A DNA stretch of 10,751 bases from Bacillota bacterium (GCA_023401495.1 JAEXDU010000066.1:1-10751); one strand, 5' to 3'; positions 1-7,521 are shown, numbered from the stretch's first letter. The notes: a model not told the origin generated them from the sequence alone. Numbers and translations are program-made.

Positions 1-1068
1 GTCTATGCCAGAACCTACAGAGAGGTGAAAGAGAAGAAGAAAGACTTGCAGGATCGTGTAAAGGCCCGATCGGCAAATAACATCAGGTTTGTCTGTAATT
101 CTGCTGAGCTATTTGAGAGGTGGCTGAACGGCGGTCTGGCCGACCGGGTGAAGCCCTCGACCTATGAAAGTTACTATCGCTGTATCACGAAATATGTAAT
201 TCCCTTTTTTCAGAAACATGGTAACAACAGGATTACAGAGCAGACGGCGGCTGAGTTTGCAGGCAAAATCAGCAGCAACACAGAGCTTTCAGGGGCCTAT
301 AAACGAAAAATCCTGTCTATCTTTAAAACTGCGCTGAGAGAGATCATGAAAGGGGCTTATGAATCTGTACTGAACGAAATCTCTCTGCCGAAAGCAATGA
401 GCACAAACGTTCAGATTTTTTCGGTCAAAGAACAAAGATTGATTGAAAAAACGCTGATCGAATTTCAGAACAAGTCGGCACTTGGAATTTTGCTTTGCTT
501 TTATACAGGAATCCGTCTGGGGGAAATCTGCGCCTTGAAGTGGGTGGATATCGATTTTGACGCGGGGACGATGATCATTACAAGAACGGTGTCCCGCATC
601 AAGAATTTTAATGATACCGGCAATAAAACGATCCTCTCGGTTGGGATGCCCAAAAGCCAGAAGTCTGTCAGAAAGATTCCTTTGCCGCAGTTTGTGCTGG
701 ACCTGATCAGGAAATACAAAATATATGCCGTGGACGAAAACAATTATATCCTGTCCGGGACGAAGACTCCCATTGACCCGCGGAGCTATCAGAAGCTGTT
801 TCAGAAGGTCCTGAAAAAGGCCGGGGTGAAAAGCCGTAAGTTTCACACGATCCGCCACACCTTTGCGACCCGTGCTCTGGAGCTGGGAGTGGATATCAAA
901 ACACTCAGCGAAATACTGGGACACGCGAACGTTTCCGTTACACTGAATATCTACGCGCATTCCATGTTCGAGCAGAAAAAGAAGGCTATCGATAAAATGA
1001 ACGCTATGTATGTTTTGCATGAGAAAAGTGCTTCATTCGCCGTCTTAAACTCCGTCGCAAATGCTTGA
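1..1068 (+). CDS. Tyrosine recombinase / phage-type integrase, 5' end outside window
   Basis: Site-specific recombinase of the tyrosine (lambda integrase) family, which cuts and rejoins DNA at attachment sites of an integrated element. The frame is open from base 1; the upstream residues (VYARTYREVKEKKKDL) read like the N-terminal AP2-like/arm-binding region of clostridial integrases, so the GTG at 25 is probably internal and the gene is cut by the window edge. A core-binding SAM-like domain follows (about 90-400). The catalytic domain shows the first Arg in TGIRLGE (514-516), a Lys in the beta-hairpin region (KSQKSVRKIPLP), the HTIRHTF box with His 844-846 and Arg 853-855, LGH with His 922-924, and the nucleophilic Tyr in NIYAHS (952-954). 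All key residues are present, so it looks active. It is transcribed towards the right. The short tail after the tyrosine is normal for integrated elements. Family call is firm; the element type is not. Confidence 0.93.
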   Translation, partial: VYARTYREVKEKKKDLQDRVKARSANNIRFVCNSAELFERWLNGGLADRVKPSTYESYYRCITKYVIPFFQKHGNNRITEQTAAEFAGKISSNTELSGAYKRKILSIFKTALREIMKGAYESVLNEISLPKAMSTNVQIFSVKEQRLIEKTLIEFQNKSALGILLCFYTGIRLGEICALKWVDIDFDAGTMIITRTVSRIKNFNDTGNKTILSVGMPKSQKSVRKIPLPQFVLDLIRKYKIYAVDENNYILSGTKTPIDPRSYQKLFQKVLKKAGVKSRKFHTIRHTFATRALELGVDIKTLSEILGHANVSVTLNIYAHSMFEQKKKAIDKMNAMYVLHEKSASFAVLNSVANA

Positions 1069-1069
1069 A

Positions 1070-1084
1070 ATGCCCACGGGGCAT
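1070..1084 (+). terminator. Short hairpin after integrase stop, weak terminator candidate
   Basis: A perfect six-base-pair hairpin, ATGCCC-ACG-GGGCAT, starts two bases after the integrase stop codon. It is GC-rich, but no T-run follows (GGGACTTG), so as an intrinsic terminator it is weak. It could equally be a structural element near the end of the mobile element. Confidence 0.25.
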
Positions 1085-1176
1085 GGGACTTGTGCGGAGC
1101 TCCAGCGCGGTTTCTAATAATCTGCGGTCAGGATGCTCAAAGCAGTCGTTTCAATGATTCCTCTGAAAAGTGACTG

Positions 1177-1194
1177 TTTTTTTACATAGAAAAA
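1177..1194. other. Candidate Tn916-type attachment site (T7-N6-A5)
   Basis: The tract is seven T, then ACATAG, then five A. Tn916-like tyrosine recombinases are known to recombine at sites where a T-rich and an A-rich arm flank a coupling sequence of about six bases, and their int gene ends shortly before the right end of the element. Here the tract lies 109 bases beyond the int stop codon and int points towards it, which fits. T/A tracts of this kind also occur by chance in AT-rich intergenic DNA, and the other end is outside the window. Confidence 0.35.
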
Positions 1195-1208
1195 GAGATC
1201 TGTATGAT
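1181..1208 (+). promoter_or_regulatory. Candidate sigma-A promoter for HD-GYP gene
   Basis: TTTACA (1181-1186), a 16-base spacer and TATGAT (1203-1208) each differ by one base from the consensus hexamers. It lies about 165 bases before the HD-GYP start. The -35 box overlaps the candidate attachment site, so if that is a real junction the promoter would be assembled across the element-chromosome boundary. Confidence 0.4.
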
Positions 1209-1372
1209 TCCCGAATTTTAACGTATTTCCGCTTTTCGTGGAATACGGAGAAAATCCTGAAATGATTTGCCTTGTGCCGAAAACCGGGGCCTGGGAAATA
1301 GCTGCCCACAGAATCTTAGTATGTTCCATCAATGGAAAAATAAAATGTTTTTTCAAAAGGAGCGGATGCAAT

Positions 1373-2287
1373 ATGAAGCCACGTTGTGCGGAAAAAGATA
1401 TTTACAGCAGATCGGGAATTCTTTTATACGCAAAGGGGCAGGAGCTTACCCCAGAGGTATTATCAAAATTGGAAAATATGGATCTGTTAGAGGAAAAATT
1501 CTTATTTGTTGAAGACAAACAGATTTCTTATAGTGGTCTTCCTTTCTTAAATACAGAGGAATCAGCCTCTGCTGGCGAGGCAAGAAAGGCAGGGCTTTCG
1601 ATCTATTGGAATGATCTGAAAAAGCGTTTCCCAGAATCTGTAAATGGTATGGAAATGGAAAAATGCTCTCTAATTCTAAACTCTGTACTGTTTGCGGACA
1701 ATCGCTGCCCCTGGCGAATCTATATTGATACTCTGTGGCAGCATGGCGGGAGGCTTTATACTCACTCAATGGATGTTGCCATTCTCAGTCTGCTGATCGC
1801 ATCTGCACTTGGCTGCCCGAAAGACAGCATGACTGATATTTGCCTGGGGGCACTGCTTCATGATATCGGCAAAATATTGATCCCGCAGCGGATACTGGAC
1901 AAATCTCCTGAAGCGCTGACAGAGCAGGAGACCCTTCTTCTGCGCCAGCACTGTGAATTGGGTCATGACATGGTTCAAGGGGCGGGGCTAAGTGAAAATA
2001 GCCGCAATATGATTTTACAGCATCATGAACGGCTGGATGGCTCCGGATACCCCAACGGGCTTACAACGGCGGCTATTTCCCAAGCTGCCCAAATCTGCCT
2101 TGTAGCAGATCAGCTGGACTTTACCACATCGTTTCATTCATCGGGCAGTTCGAATTCTTCTACTGCCAGAAGCGGCATTCAGGAGATGAGAAATGCAATT
2201 CGTGCGCTGAAGGAACGGAAAGCCCAATATCCTTATGAGCTTCTCCTGGCTGCGGAGAAAAAAATCTTTCAGGATCTGGAACCATAA
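1373..2287 (+). CDS. HD-GYP domain protein, probable cyclic-di-GMP phosphodiesterase
   Basis: A 304-residue cytoplasmic protein. The start ATG at 1373 is preceded by AAAAGGAG with suitable spacing; the frame stays open further upstream, but no better start exists. Residues about 10-50 (SGILLYAKGQELTPEVLSKL) match the small N-terminal segment often found before HD-GYP domains. The HD-GYP domain spans about 125-260: His131, the HD pair His163-Asp164 in LLHDIGK, His193 and His198, the HH pair 217-218 followed by ERLDGSGYP (GYP at 225-227), and Asp246 in VADQLD. All metal-ligand positions expected of the family are present, so hydrolysis of cyclic-di-GMP is likely. The conserved stretch after Asp246 (normally TSDRPYR) is degenerate, with a serine-rich SFHSSGSSNSS. 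There is no receiver, PAS or membrane segment, so the input signal is unknown. A strong terminator follows. Confidence 0.9.
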   Translation: MKPRCAEKDIYSRSGILLYAKGQELTPEVLSKLENMDLLEEKFLFVEDKQISYSGLPFLNTEESASAGEARKAGLSIYWNDLKKRFPESVNGMEMEKCSLILNSVLFADNRCPWRIYIDTLWQHGGRLYTHSMDVAILSLLIASALGCPKDSMTDICLGALLHDIGKILIPQRILDKSPEALTEQETLLLRQHCELGHDMVQGAGLSENSRNMILQHHERLDGSGYPNGLTTAAISQAAQICLVADQLDFTTSFHSSGSSNSSTARSGIQEMRNAIRALKERKAQYPYELLLAAEKKIFQDLEP

Positions 2288-2325
2288 TGGAAAAATCAGG
2301 AACAATGCTCTGATCAACTGAAGGG

Positions 2326-2362
2326 ATAAGAACGCCACCGGCCCAGCCGGTGGCGTTCTTAT
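2326..2362. terminator. Strong hairpin terminator after HD-GYP gene
   Basis: A perfect 17-base-pair inverted repeat (arms 2326-2342 and 2346-2362) encloses a three-base loop (CCA). The core GAACGCCACCGGC arm is GC-rich and its lower end is A/T-rich on both sides (ATAAG/CTTAT), so it could terminate on either strand, although the T-run is short. It lies 38 bases after the HD-GYP stop and upstream of the trmB promoter. Confidence 0.8.
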
Positions 2363-2407
2363 CTATGACATTCATCGCAGGAAAGTGTCAAAATACAGCG
2401 GAAATGC

Positions 2408-2436
2408 TTGCATTTTCGTGCTGTGTGCATTACAAT
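2408..2436 (+). promoter_or_regulatory. Sigma-A promoter of trmB
   Basis: TTGCAT (2408-2413), a 17-base spacer, and TACAAT (2431-2436). The predicted transcript starts near 2443, giving a leader of about 110 bases before the trmB start. That leader holds a small GCCG-T6-CGGC hairpin (2455-2468). Confidence 0.65.
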
Positions 2437-2552
2437 AGAAAAGTTGATTCACATGCCGTTTTTTCGGCTGCGTGAGCAATCAAACACCGGCCGCGTTCCC
2501 AAAACGGTTTAGGACCGGCGGAAGATTTGTGCGGCTGTTGGCGGTGGAAACA

Positions 2553-3218
2553 ATGAGAATGAGAAAAAAGGCATGGGCGCGCCCGGAGCTGGCCCATTGT
2601 CCATATTTTATCAGCAGCCCCGAGAGTTGGAAGGGCCGCTGGGGCGAGTGGTTTGCCGAAAGGCATCTGATCCATCTGGAGCTCGGCTGCGGCAAGGGAG
2701 TCTTTCTGGCTCAGCTTGCGCCCCTTCATCCAGAGATCAACTATATCGGCGTCGATCAAAGCCCGGATGTTTTGGGCGTGGCGCGTAGGAATCTGGAAAA
2801 AGCATACAGTGAGCTGGGCGCGCCGGTTCATAATGTGGCGCTGATGGCGCATCATATTGAGGACATGCCCAAGATCGTCGATCCGAGCGACAGGGTGGAG
2901 CGGCTTTACATTAATTTCTGCAATCCCTGGCCGAAGGTACGGCATCATAAGCGGCGCATGACGCATCCAATTCAATTGGAGCTGTATAAGTCCTTTCTGG
3001 CTGACGGTGCGGAAATCCATTTTAAGACGGATGACGAGGCTCTGTACCTCTCTACGCTGCGGTATTTGGAAGAAAGCGGTTTTACGCTGTTGCGGTCTAC
3101 GCAGAACCTTCACGCCGAGCAGTGGGAGGAAAGCCCTTCTACAGAGCATGAGCTGATGTTTTCTGCCGAGGGGATTCCCATTAAGGCGGCGATTGCCCGC
3201 TGGGGGAGCACAAAGTGA
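2553..3218 (+). CDS. trmB: tRNA (guanine-N7)-methyltransferase TrmB
   Basis: Transfers a methyl group from S-adenosylmethionine to N7 of G46 in the variable loop of tRNAs. The product is 221 residues, normal for bacterial TrmB. It opens with MRMRKKAWARPEL, the typical family N-terminus, which is why ATG 2553 is preferred over the in-frame GTG at 2472; the ribosome binding site (GGTGG) is weak. SAM motif I is LELGCGKG (residues 42-49), the family hallmark NFCNPWP is at 121-127 followed by KVRHHKRRMTHP, and FKTDD-like residues Thr159-Asp161 and the C-terminal TEHE motif are present. NFCNPWP differs slightly from the common NFSDPWP. It is transcribed alone from its own promoter. No clear terminator is visible after it. 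Confidence 0.95.
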   Translation: MRMRKKAWARPELAHCPYFISSPESWKGRWGEWFAERHLIHLELGCGKGVFLAQLAPLHPEINYIGVDQSPDVLGVARRNLEKAYSELGAPVHNVALMAHHIEDMPKIVDPSDRVERLYINFCNPWPKVRHHKRRMTHPIQLELYKSFLADGAEIHFKTDDEALYLSTLRYLEESGFTLLRSTQNLHAEQWEESPSTEHELMFSAEGIPIKAAIARWGSTK

Positions 3219-3335
3219 TTTTGCAGGTTTTGCCAAGTAAACTTTCGTATTTTGAACAGTGGTACTAAAAAAATTGCAAAAGTTGAAAGAAAATGAACGT
3301 GAGCAGAGAACGAAACGCATTTTTTTAGGTTTCAG

Positions 3336-3364
3336 TTGCAAAAACTGCCTGGCGGGAGTATAAT
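3336..3364 (+). promoter_or_regulatory. Strong sigma-A promoter of the liv operon
   Basis: TTGCAA (3336-3341), exactly 17 bases, then a perfect TATAAT (3359-3364). Transcription should begin near 3371, leaving a leader of about 220 bases before livJ. This is the best promoter match in the window, fitting a highly expressed binding protein. The preceding stretch 3219-3335 is AT-rich with no gene and no clear trmB terminator. Confidence 0.8.
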
Positions 3365-3370
3365 TTGAAG

Positions 3371-3592
3371 AAAGATTTTTCAAAGATTGGTTCTCTTTTA
3401 GGCAGGTCGCTTTTACAGAGCAATGCGCTAGCTTTTTTGTATTTTAAAGTGTGGCAGCGTGGCTGCTTGCCGCCTTTGGCCCGGCTGATTTGTTGTATCA
3501 TGGAAAAAGGAAAGTCGGACAAGAGGGGTCCGCGGAACTATATTTTCGGCTCTGCCGATGATATATTAATTTTATTATTAGGAGGAAACACG
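3371..3592 (+). other. Long untranslated leader of livJ
   Basis: About 220 bases separate the predicted transcription start from the livJ ATG. The frame is open through it in register with livJ, but the only early start (TTG 3365) abuts the -10 box, so I read it as untranslated. Visible structures are a T6 run after GCGCTAGC (about 3427-3440), a GCAGC-GTG-GCTGC hairpin within 3450-3470, a CGGAC/GTCCG hairpin (3516-3532) and a TCGGC-TCT-GCCGA hairpin (3546-3558). None is followed by a convincing terminator T-run, and I do not recognise a known riboswitch class. Confidence 0.4.
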
Positions 3593-4771
3593 ATGAAACA
3601 GCGTATCTTAGCCGCTGCAATGGCTGCGGTAATGATGGGTACTGCACTGACCGGCTGCGGCAATAAGCCGGCGGAAAGCGGCTCTTCCAGCGCCGCTGCA
3701 AATACGGATGCAAGTGAGATTGTGATTGGCGGTCTGGCCCCGCTGACCGGTAACGCCTCTATTTATGGCATTGCGGTAAACAATGCGATTCAGCTGGCGG
3801 TTGAACAGATTAACCAGGGTGAAGGCGTTCTTGGCAAAAAGATCAAATATATTTCCTACGACACCAAAAACGATGCGACCGAAGCGGTCAATGCTTACAA
3901 TAAGCTGGTGCAGAACGACAAAATCGTAGCGCTGGTCGGCGACGTTACATCTACCCCCACGCTGGCGGTTGCGCCTGAGGCGGTAAAGAGCGGCATCCCG
4001 ATGATCTCTGCAACCGCTACTGCCGAGGATGTTACCGCGGCAGGCCCGAACGTATTCCGCGCTTGCTTTACCGATCCCTTCCAGGGCGACCTGATGGCGA
4101 ACTACGCGAGCAAGAAGCTGAATGCAAAGACCGCTGCTATCATTTATAATATGGCTGACGACTATTCCGTCGGTCTGGCAGAGACCTTTGAGAAGACCGC
4201 CAAAGACCTTGGCCTGGAGATTGTCGCGAAAGAAAGCTACACCACCAACGACGTTGACTTCAAATCGCAGCTGACGAAGATTGCCGCGAAGAGCCCCGAC
4301 GTGTTCTTTGTGCCGGTGTACTATCAGGATGTTGCGCTGATCGCCGCACAGGCCAGACAGCTGGGCATTAAATCCACCCTGCTGGGCGGCGACGGCTGGG
4401 ACGGCGTCATTGAGCAGATCGGTAAAGACAATGCTTCCGCTGTGGAAGGTTCTCTGTTCTGCAGTCAGTATTCTGCGGAATCCACCGATCCGGCTCTGCA
4501 GAAGTTCCTCGAGGACTATAAGGCAAAATATAACACAGATGCCAACATGTTTGCCGTTCTGGGTTACGATGCTCTGCACATTCTGGTGCAGGCGATCGAA
4601 GAAGCCGGCTCCACCGATTCCGCGGCGGTTGTTGAGAAATTGACGGCCATCAAGTACAGCGGCCTGACCGGCGAAATCACTTATGATGAGAATCGCAACC
4701 CGATCAAGCAGGCGGCGATTACCCAGATTAAGGACGGAGCCTATAAGTTCCTCGAATACTATTCGAAATAA
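3593..4771 (+). CDS. livJ: Branched-chain amino acid ABC transporter, substrate-binding lipoprotein
   Basis: Extracellular solute-binding protein (Peripla_BP_6, LivJ/LivK type I fold) that captures the ligand and delivers it to the permease. The 392-residue product begins with a lipoprotein signal: MKQR, a hydrophobic core, then the lipobox LTGC with the lipidated Cys22, followed by a Ser/Ala-rich linker. The mature part starts with IVIGGLAPLTGNASIYG, then GVLGKKIKYISYDTKNDATEA and VALVGDVTSTPTLAVAPEA, which form the first lobe and ligand-contact loops of this family, and later MFAVLGYDALHIL. AGGAGG lies seven bases before ATG 3593, which fixes the start. It is first of five liv genes and has a terminator hairpin behind it. 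Leu/Ile/Val is the family default, but related proteins bind amides, urea or other amino acids, so the substrate is inferred. Confidence 0.93.
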   Translation: MKQRILAAAMAAVMMGTALTGCGNKPAESGSSSAAANTDASEIVIGGLAPLTGNASIYGIAVNNAIQLAVEQINQGEGVLGKKIKYISYDTKNDATEAVNAYNKLVQNDKIVALVGDVTSTPTLAVAPEAVKSGIPMISATATAEDVTAAGPNVFRACFTDPFQGDLMANYASKKLNAKTAAIIYNMADDYSVGLAETFEKTAKDLGLEIVAKESYTTNDVDFKSQLTKIAAKSPDVFFVPVYYQDVALIAAQARQLGIKSTLLGGDGWDGVIEQIGKDNASAVEGSLFCSQYSAESTDPALQKFLEDYKAKYNTDANMFAVLGYDALHILVQAIEEAGSTDSAAVVEKLTAIKYSGLTGEITYDENRNPIKQAAITQIKDGAYKFLEYYSK

Positions 4772-4794
4772 GCAATAACTGTGATAGTCTGGTG

Positions 4795-4824
4795 AAAAGA
4801 GGGCGATTGCATCACCCTCTTTTT
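4795..4824 (+). terminator. Intercistronic terminator/attenuator between livJ and livH
   Basis: Arms AAAAGAGGG (4795-4803) and CCCTCTTTT (4815-4823) pair, the helix continuing after one C-A mismatch with GAT/ATC around a TGC loop; the T-rich arm gives a five-T run. It lies 23 bases after the livJ stop and 28 before the livH start. A leaky terminator here would yield more binding protein than membrane subunits and also protect the livJ mRNA 3' end. Confidence 0.75.
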
Positions 4825-4852
4825 GCCGTATCGAATCAAGGAAGGTGCGGAC

Positions 4853-5734
4853 ATGGGGTTTATTTCACAGGTGATTAACGGCTTGGGGCTGGGCAGTATC
4901 TATGCCCTTGTGGCGTTAGGTTACAGCATGGTGTACGGAATTGTTCAGCTCATTAACTTTGCGCACGGCGATATTATTATGGTGGGTGCATACGCGATGT
5001 TCCTTTTGCTTACGGTCGCGGGTGCTCCTCTTTGGGCTGCGGTTCTGGGCTCTATTTTGTTCTGCGTGGTTGCGGGTGTGTTCATTGAACGCGTCGCGTA
5101 CCGCCGCCTGATCAATATGAAAGCACCCCGAATTTCTCTGCTGATTACGGCAATCGGTGTCAGCATTTTTCTTCAGAATCTGTCGCAGCTGCTGTTTACC
5201 TCCAGCGGCAAAACGATCCCCAGCATGTTTGATCTCGGCACACTTGAGGCCGGTTCTCTGCAGGTGCCGTCGGGCAGTATCATCAATATCCTCACTTCGG
5301 TGGCGATGATGGTCGGCCTGAGCTTTCTCGTCAATAAAACCAAAATCGGCAAGGCGATGCGCGCTACGTCGGAAGACGCCGCTGCCGCCAGGCTGATGGG
5401 CATTAATACCAATCACTCGATCGCGTTTACATTTGGTCTTGGCTCCGGCCTTGCGGCTGTGGGCGCCGTGCTGTACTGCAACACATACCCCATGATCACC
5501 CCTTATATGGGCGGTCTGCTGGGCCTCAAGGCTTTTGTCGCGGCTGTTTTGGGCGGCATCGGCAGCATCCCCGGCGCCATGCTGGGCGGCTATGTGCTGG
5601 GTGTTGCGGAAAGCCTGACAAAAGGCTATATTTCCAGCAGCTTTACCGACGCGGTTGTCTTTGGCATCCTGATTCTTGTTTTGCTGATTCGTCCTGCGGG
5701 TCTGCTCGGCAGGAATGTCAGCGAAAAGGTTTAA
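4853..5734 (+). CDS. livH: Branched-chain amino acid ABC transporter permease LivH
   Basis: Integral membrane permease of the LivH family, forming the translocation channel with LivM. The 293 residues are almost wholly hydrophobic, with about eight membrane segments. The N-terminal block GSIYALVALGYSMVYGIVQL followed by INFAHGD is the family signature. The cytoplasmic coupling region includes KAMRATSEDAAAARLMGIN, where the EAA-like loop contacts the ATPase, and the late block AVLGGIGSIPGAMLGG is also typical. ATG 4853 is preceded by AAGGAAGG at seven bases. An in-frame TTG near 4823 lies inside the terminator arm and is rejected as a start. The livM ribosome binding site overlaps its TAA stop. 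Confidence 0.95.
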   Translation: MGFISQVINGLGLGSIYALVALGYSMVYGIVQLINFAHGDIIMVGAYAMFLLLTVAGAPLWAAVLGSILFCVVAGVFIERVAYRRLINMKAPRISLLITAIGVSIFLQNLSQLLFTSSGKTIPSMFDLGTLEAGSLQVPSGSIINILTSVAMMVGLSFLVNKTKIGKAMRATSEDAAAARLMGINTNHSIAFTFGLGSGLAAVGAVLYCNTYPMITPYMGGLLGLKAFVAAVLGGIGSIPGAMLGGYVLGVAESLTKGYISSSFTDAVVFGILILVLLIRPAGLLGRNVSEKV

Positions 5735-5750
5735 GGAGGCGCAAAGAAGC

Positions 5751-6755
5751 ATGAATCGAAAAAAAGTCGTCGTTTACGGCGTGATTCTTGCCCTGATCGT
5801 GGCGATTTACGCCCTGATCACAGGGCTTTCGAATGCCGGTGTGCTGAACTCGTATTATTCCGGTATTCTCATTATGGTTTGCATCAATATCATTCTGGCA
5901 ACCAGCCTGAACCTTTCTACCGGCTTTTTGGGCCAGCTGATTCTGGGCCATGCCGGTTTTATGTCGGTCGGCGCTTATGCCGCCGCGCTGTTTACGCTGC
6001 GCGCCGGACTGCCGGATTCGATTGATTTCCCGATTGCGCTTATTGTCGGCGGATTAACGGCGGCCCTGTTCGGTCTGCTCATCGGCATTCCCGCCTTGCG
6101 CCTGAAGGGCGATTACCTGGCGATCATTACGCTGGGCTTCGGCGAGATCATCCGCGTGATCATCATTAACCTCGACTTTACCGGCGGTGCCAGGGGCCTG
6201 CGCGGGATTCCCAAAGAGACAAATTTTTCTTGGGTGTACCTGCTGGCGGTGCTGACCGTTGCGATTATTTTTGCGTTTATCCATACCCGGCACGGCCGTG
6301 CGGTCATTTCCATCCGTGAGGATGAAATCGCCGCCGAGGCTTCCGGTGTCAACACAACGTATTACAAGCTGCTGGCATTCATTATGTCGGCGTTTTTCGC
6401 CGGAATCGCCGGCGGTCTGTACGCGCACCACATCGGCATTCTGAACCCCAGCAAGTTCGATTTCAACTATTCGGTCGAAATTCTCGTCATGGTGGTTCTG
6501 GGCGGCATGGGTTCCATTACCGGTTCGGTCATCGCGGCCACGGTGCTTACCATCCTGCCCGAGGCTCTGCGTGATTTTTCAAGCTACCGCATGCTGGCCT
6601 ATTCGGTTGTGCTGATCTGCGTGATGCTGTTCCGTCCCTCCGGCCTGCTGGGTCAGTATGAATTCTCTTTGACCCGTCTGTTCGGAAAACTGAGCGGTTC
6701 AAAGGGCAACAAAACAACGAAAAATTCCGCGTCAGGCGGGGAAAAGGGGGCGTAA
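5751..6755 (+). CDS. livM: Branched-chain amino acid ABC transporter permease LivM
   Basis: Second channel subunit, 334 residues with about eight or nine membrane segments. Family landmarks are ATSLNLSTGFLGQLILGHAGF near residue 45-65, PALRLKGDYLAIITLGFGEI, the cytoplasmic coupling loop with SIREDEIAAEASGVN (EAA-type), and VMVVLGGMGSITGSVIAA. The chosen ATG 5751 has AAGGAGG (5733-5739) overlapping the livH stop; an in-frame ATG at 5715 lies inside livH and lacks this site. The C-terminus ends in a hydrophilic Lys/Ser/Gly-rich tail of about 20 residues (SGSKGNKTTKNSASGG), longer than in many LivM proteins and probably disordered. It is followed after three bases by livG. Confidence 0.95.
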   Translation: MNRKKVVVYGVILALIVAIYALITGLSNAGVLNSYYSGILIMVCINIILATSLNLSTGFLGQLILGHAGFMSVGAYAAALFTLRAGLPDSIDFPIALIVGGLTAALFGLLIGIPALRLKGDYLAIITLGFGEIIRVIIINLDFTGGARGLRGIPKETNFSWVYLLAVLTVAIIFAFIHTRHGRAVISIREDEIAAEASGVNTTYYKLLAFIMSAFFAGIAGGLYAHHIGILNPSKFDFNYSVEILVMVVLGGMGSITGSVIAATVLTILPEALRDFSSYRMLAYSVVLICVMLFRPSGLLGQYEFSLTRLFGKLSGSKGNKTTKNSASGGEKGA

Positions 6756-6758
6756 CGG

Positions 6759-7520
6759 ATGCCGCTGCTCGAAGCGAAGCATTTGGGAATTGCGTTTGGC
6801 GGCCTGCGCGCCTTGGAAGATGTCAATTTCCAGCTCGAAGAAAATCAGATCATGGGTCTGATCGGCCCGAACGGCGCCGGTAAGACGACCGTATTTAACC
6901 TGCTGACGCAGGTATATCAGCCCACGGAAGGCACGATTGAGCTCGAGGGGAAAAGCATCGTCGGCAAAAAGACCTACGATGTGACCCGCGGCGGAATTGC
7001 CCGTACCTTCCAGAACATCCGCCTGTTTAAGGATATTTCGGTTCTGGACAACGTGCGTATCGCGATGAACTACCAGATGAAATATTCCGCTTTGGCAGGG
7101 ATTCTGCGCCTTCCCTCCTACTGGAAGGAAGAGCGTGCCATGACCGAACGCGCGATGGATTTGCTGTCGGTTTTTAACCTGCAGGATCATGCGGAGTCCA
7201 AAGCGAAAAACCTGCCCTACGGCCAGCAGAGAAAGCTCGAGATCGCCCGCGCTCTGGCGGCGTCTCCGAAGGTTCTGCTGCTTGACGAGCCGGCTGCCGG
7301 TATGAACCCCACGGAAACACGCGAGCTGATGGAATCCATTCAGCTGATCCGCGACCGTTTCTCGATCTCCATCCTTTTGATTGAGCATGACATGAGCTTT
7401 GTCATGGGAATCTGCCAGCACCTGGTGGTGCTGGATTACGGCAGAATCATCGCGGAGGGCTCTGCGGAAGAAATCCGCACGAATCCCAAGGTGATTGCGG
7501 CGTATCTGGGAGGGGAGTAA
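6759..7520 (+). CDS. livG: Branched-chain amino acid ABC transporter ATP-binding protein LivG
   Basis: Cytoplasmic ATPase subunit that pairs with LivF to drive the LivHM channel. The 253-residue protein has Walker A GPNGAGKT (residues 36-43), the LivG-type insertion ARTFQNIRLFKDISVLDNV with the Q-loop Gln, the degenerate signature PYGQQRK (153-159) that is normal in LivG in place of LSGGQ, Walker B VLLLDEP (172-178, catalytic Glu177), and the switch His210 in LLIEHDM. The C-terminal stretch EGSAEEIRTNPKVIAAYLG is the family ending. The start lies four bases after the livM stop with AAGGGGG upstream, so translation is probably coupled. Only one base separates its stop codon from the livF start codon. 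Confidence 0.96.
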   Translation: MPLLEAKHLGIAFGGLRALEDVNFQLEENQIMGLIGPNGAGKTTVFNLLTQVYQPTEGTIELEGKSIVGKKTYDVTRGGIARTFQNIRLFKDISVLDNVRIAMNYQMKYSALAGILRLPSYWKEERAMTERAMDLLSVFNLQDHAESKAKNLPYGQQRKLEIARALAASPKVLLLDEPAAGMNPTETRELMESIQLIRDRFSISILLIEHDMSFVMGICQHLVVLDYGRIIAEGSAEEIRTNPKVIAAYLGGE

Positions 7521-7521
7521 A

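Larger units (their letters stand above)
1069..1372. other. Gene-free gap between integrase and HD-GYP gene
   Basis: This 304-base stretch holds no convincing gene. It contains a short hairpin right after the integrase stop (1070-1084), a T7-N6-A5 tract (1177-1194) that may be an attachment site, a promoter-like pair (1181-1208), a bulged hairpin with arms 1223-1230 and 1240-1246, and a perfect 14-base palindrome (1324-1337, TTCCATCAATGGAA) about 35 bases before the next start codon. The palindrome could be an operator or a chance dyad. I found no match to the GEMM cyclic-di-GMP riboswitch, which would have been natural before an HD-GYP gene. Confidence 0.6.

Noticed and set aside
25..27. GTG as start codon of the integrase
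   Set aside because: The frame is open to base 1 and the upstream residues fit the integrase N-terminus, so the gene is more likely cut by the window edge.
289..1020. Minus-strand frame opposite the integrase
   Set aside because: Shadow of the integrase, whose catalytic residues are all present on the plus strand.
2430..3383. Minus-strand frame opposite trmB
   Set aside because: Shadow of trmB; it runs over the trmB and liv promoters and shows no recognisable domain.
3524..3535. AGGGGTCCGCGG in the livJ leader as a T-box antiterminator core
   Set aside because: It lacks the full AGGGTGGNACCGCG pattern, there is no Stem I with a specifier loop, and no terminator follows it.
3365..3592. N-terminal extension of LivJ from TTG 3365
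   Set aside because: The codon directly abuts the -10 box and the real start has AGGAGG plus a lipoprotein signal peptide.
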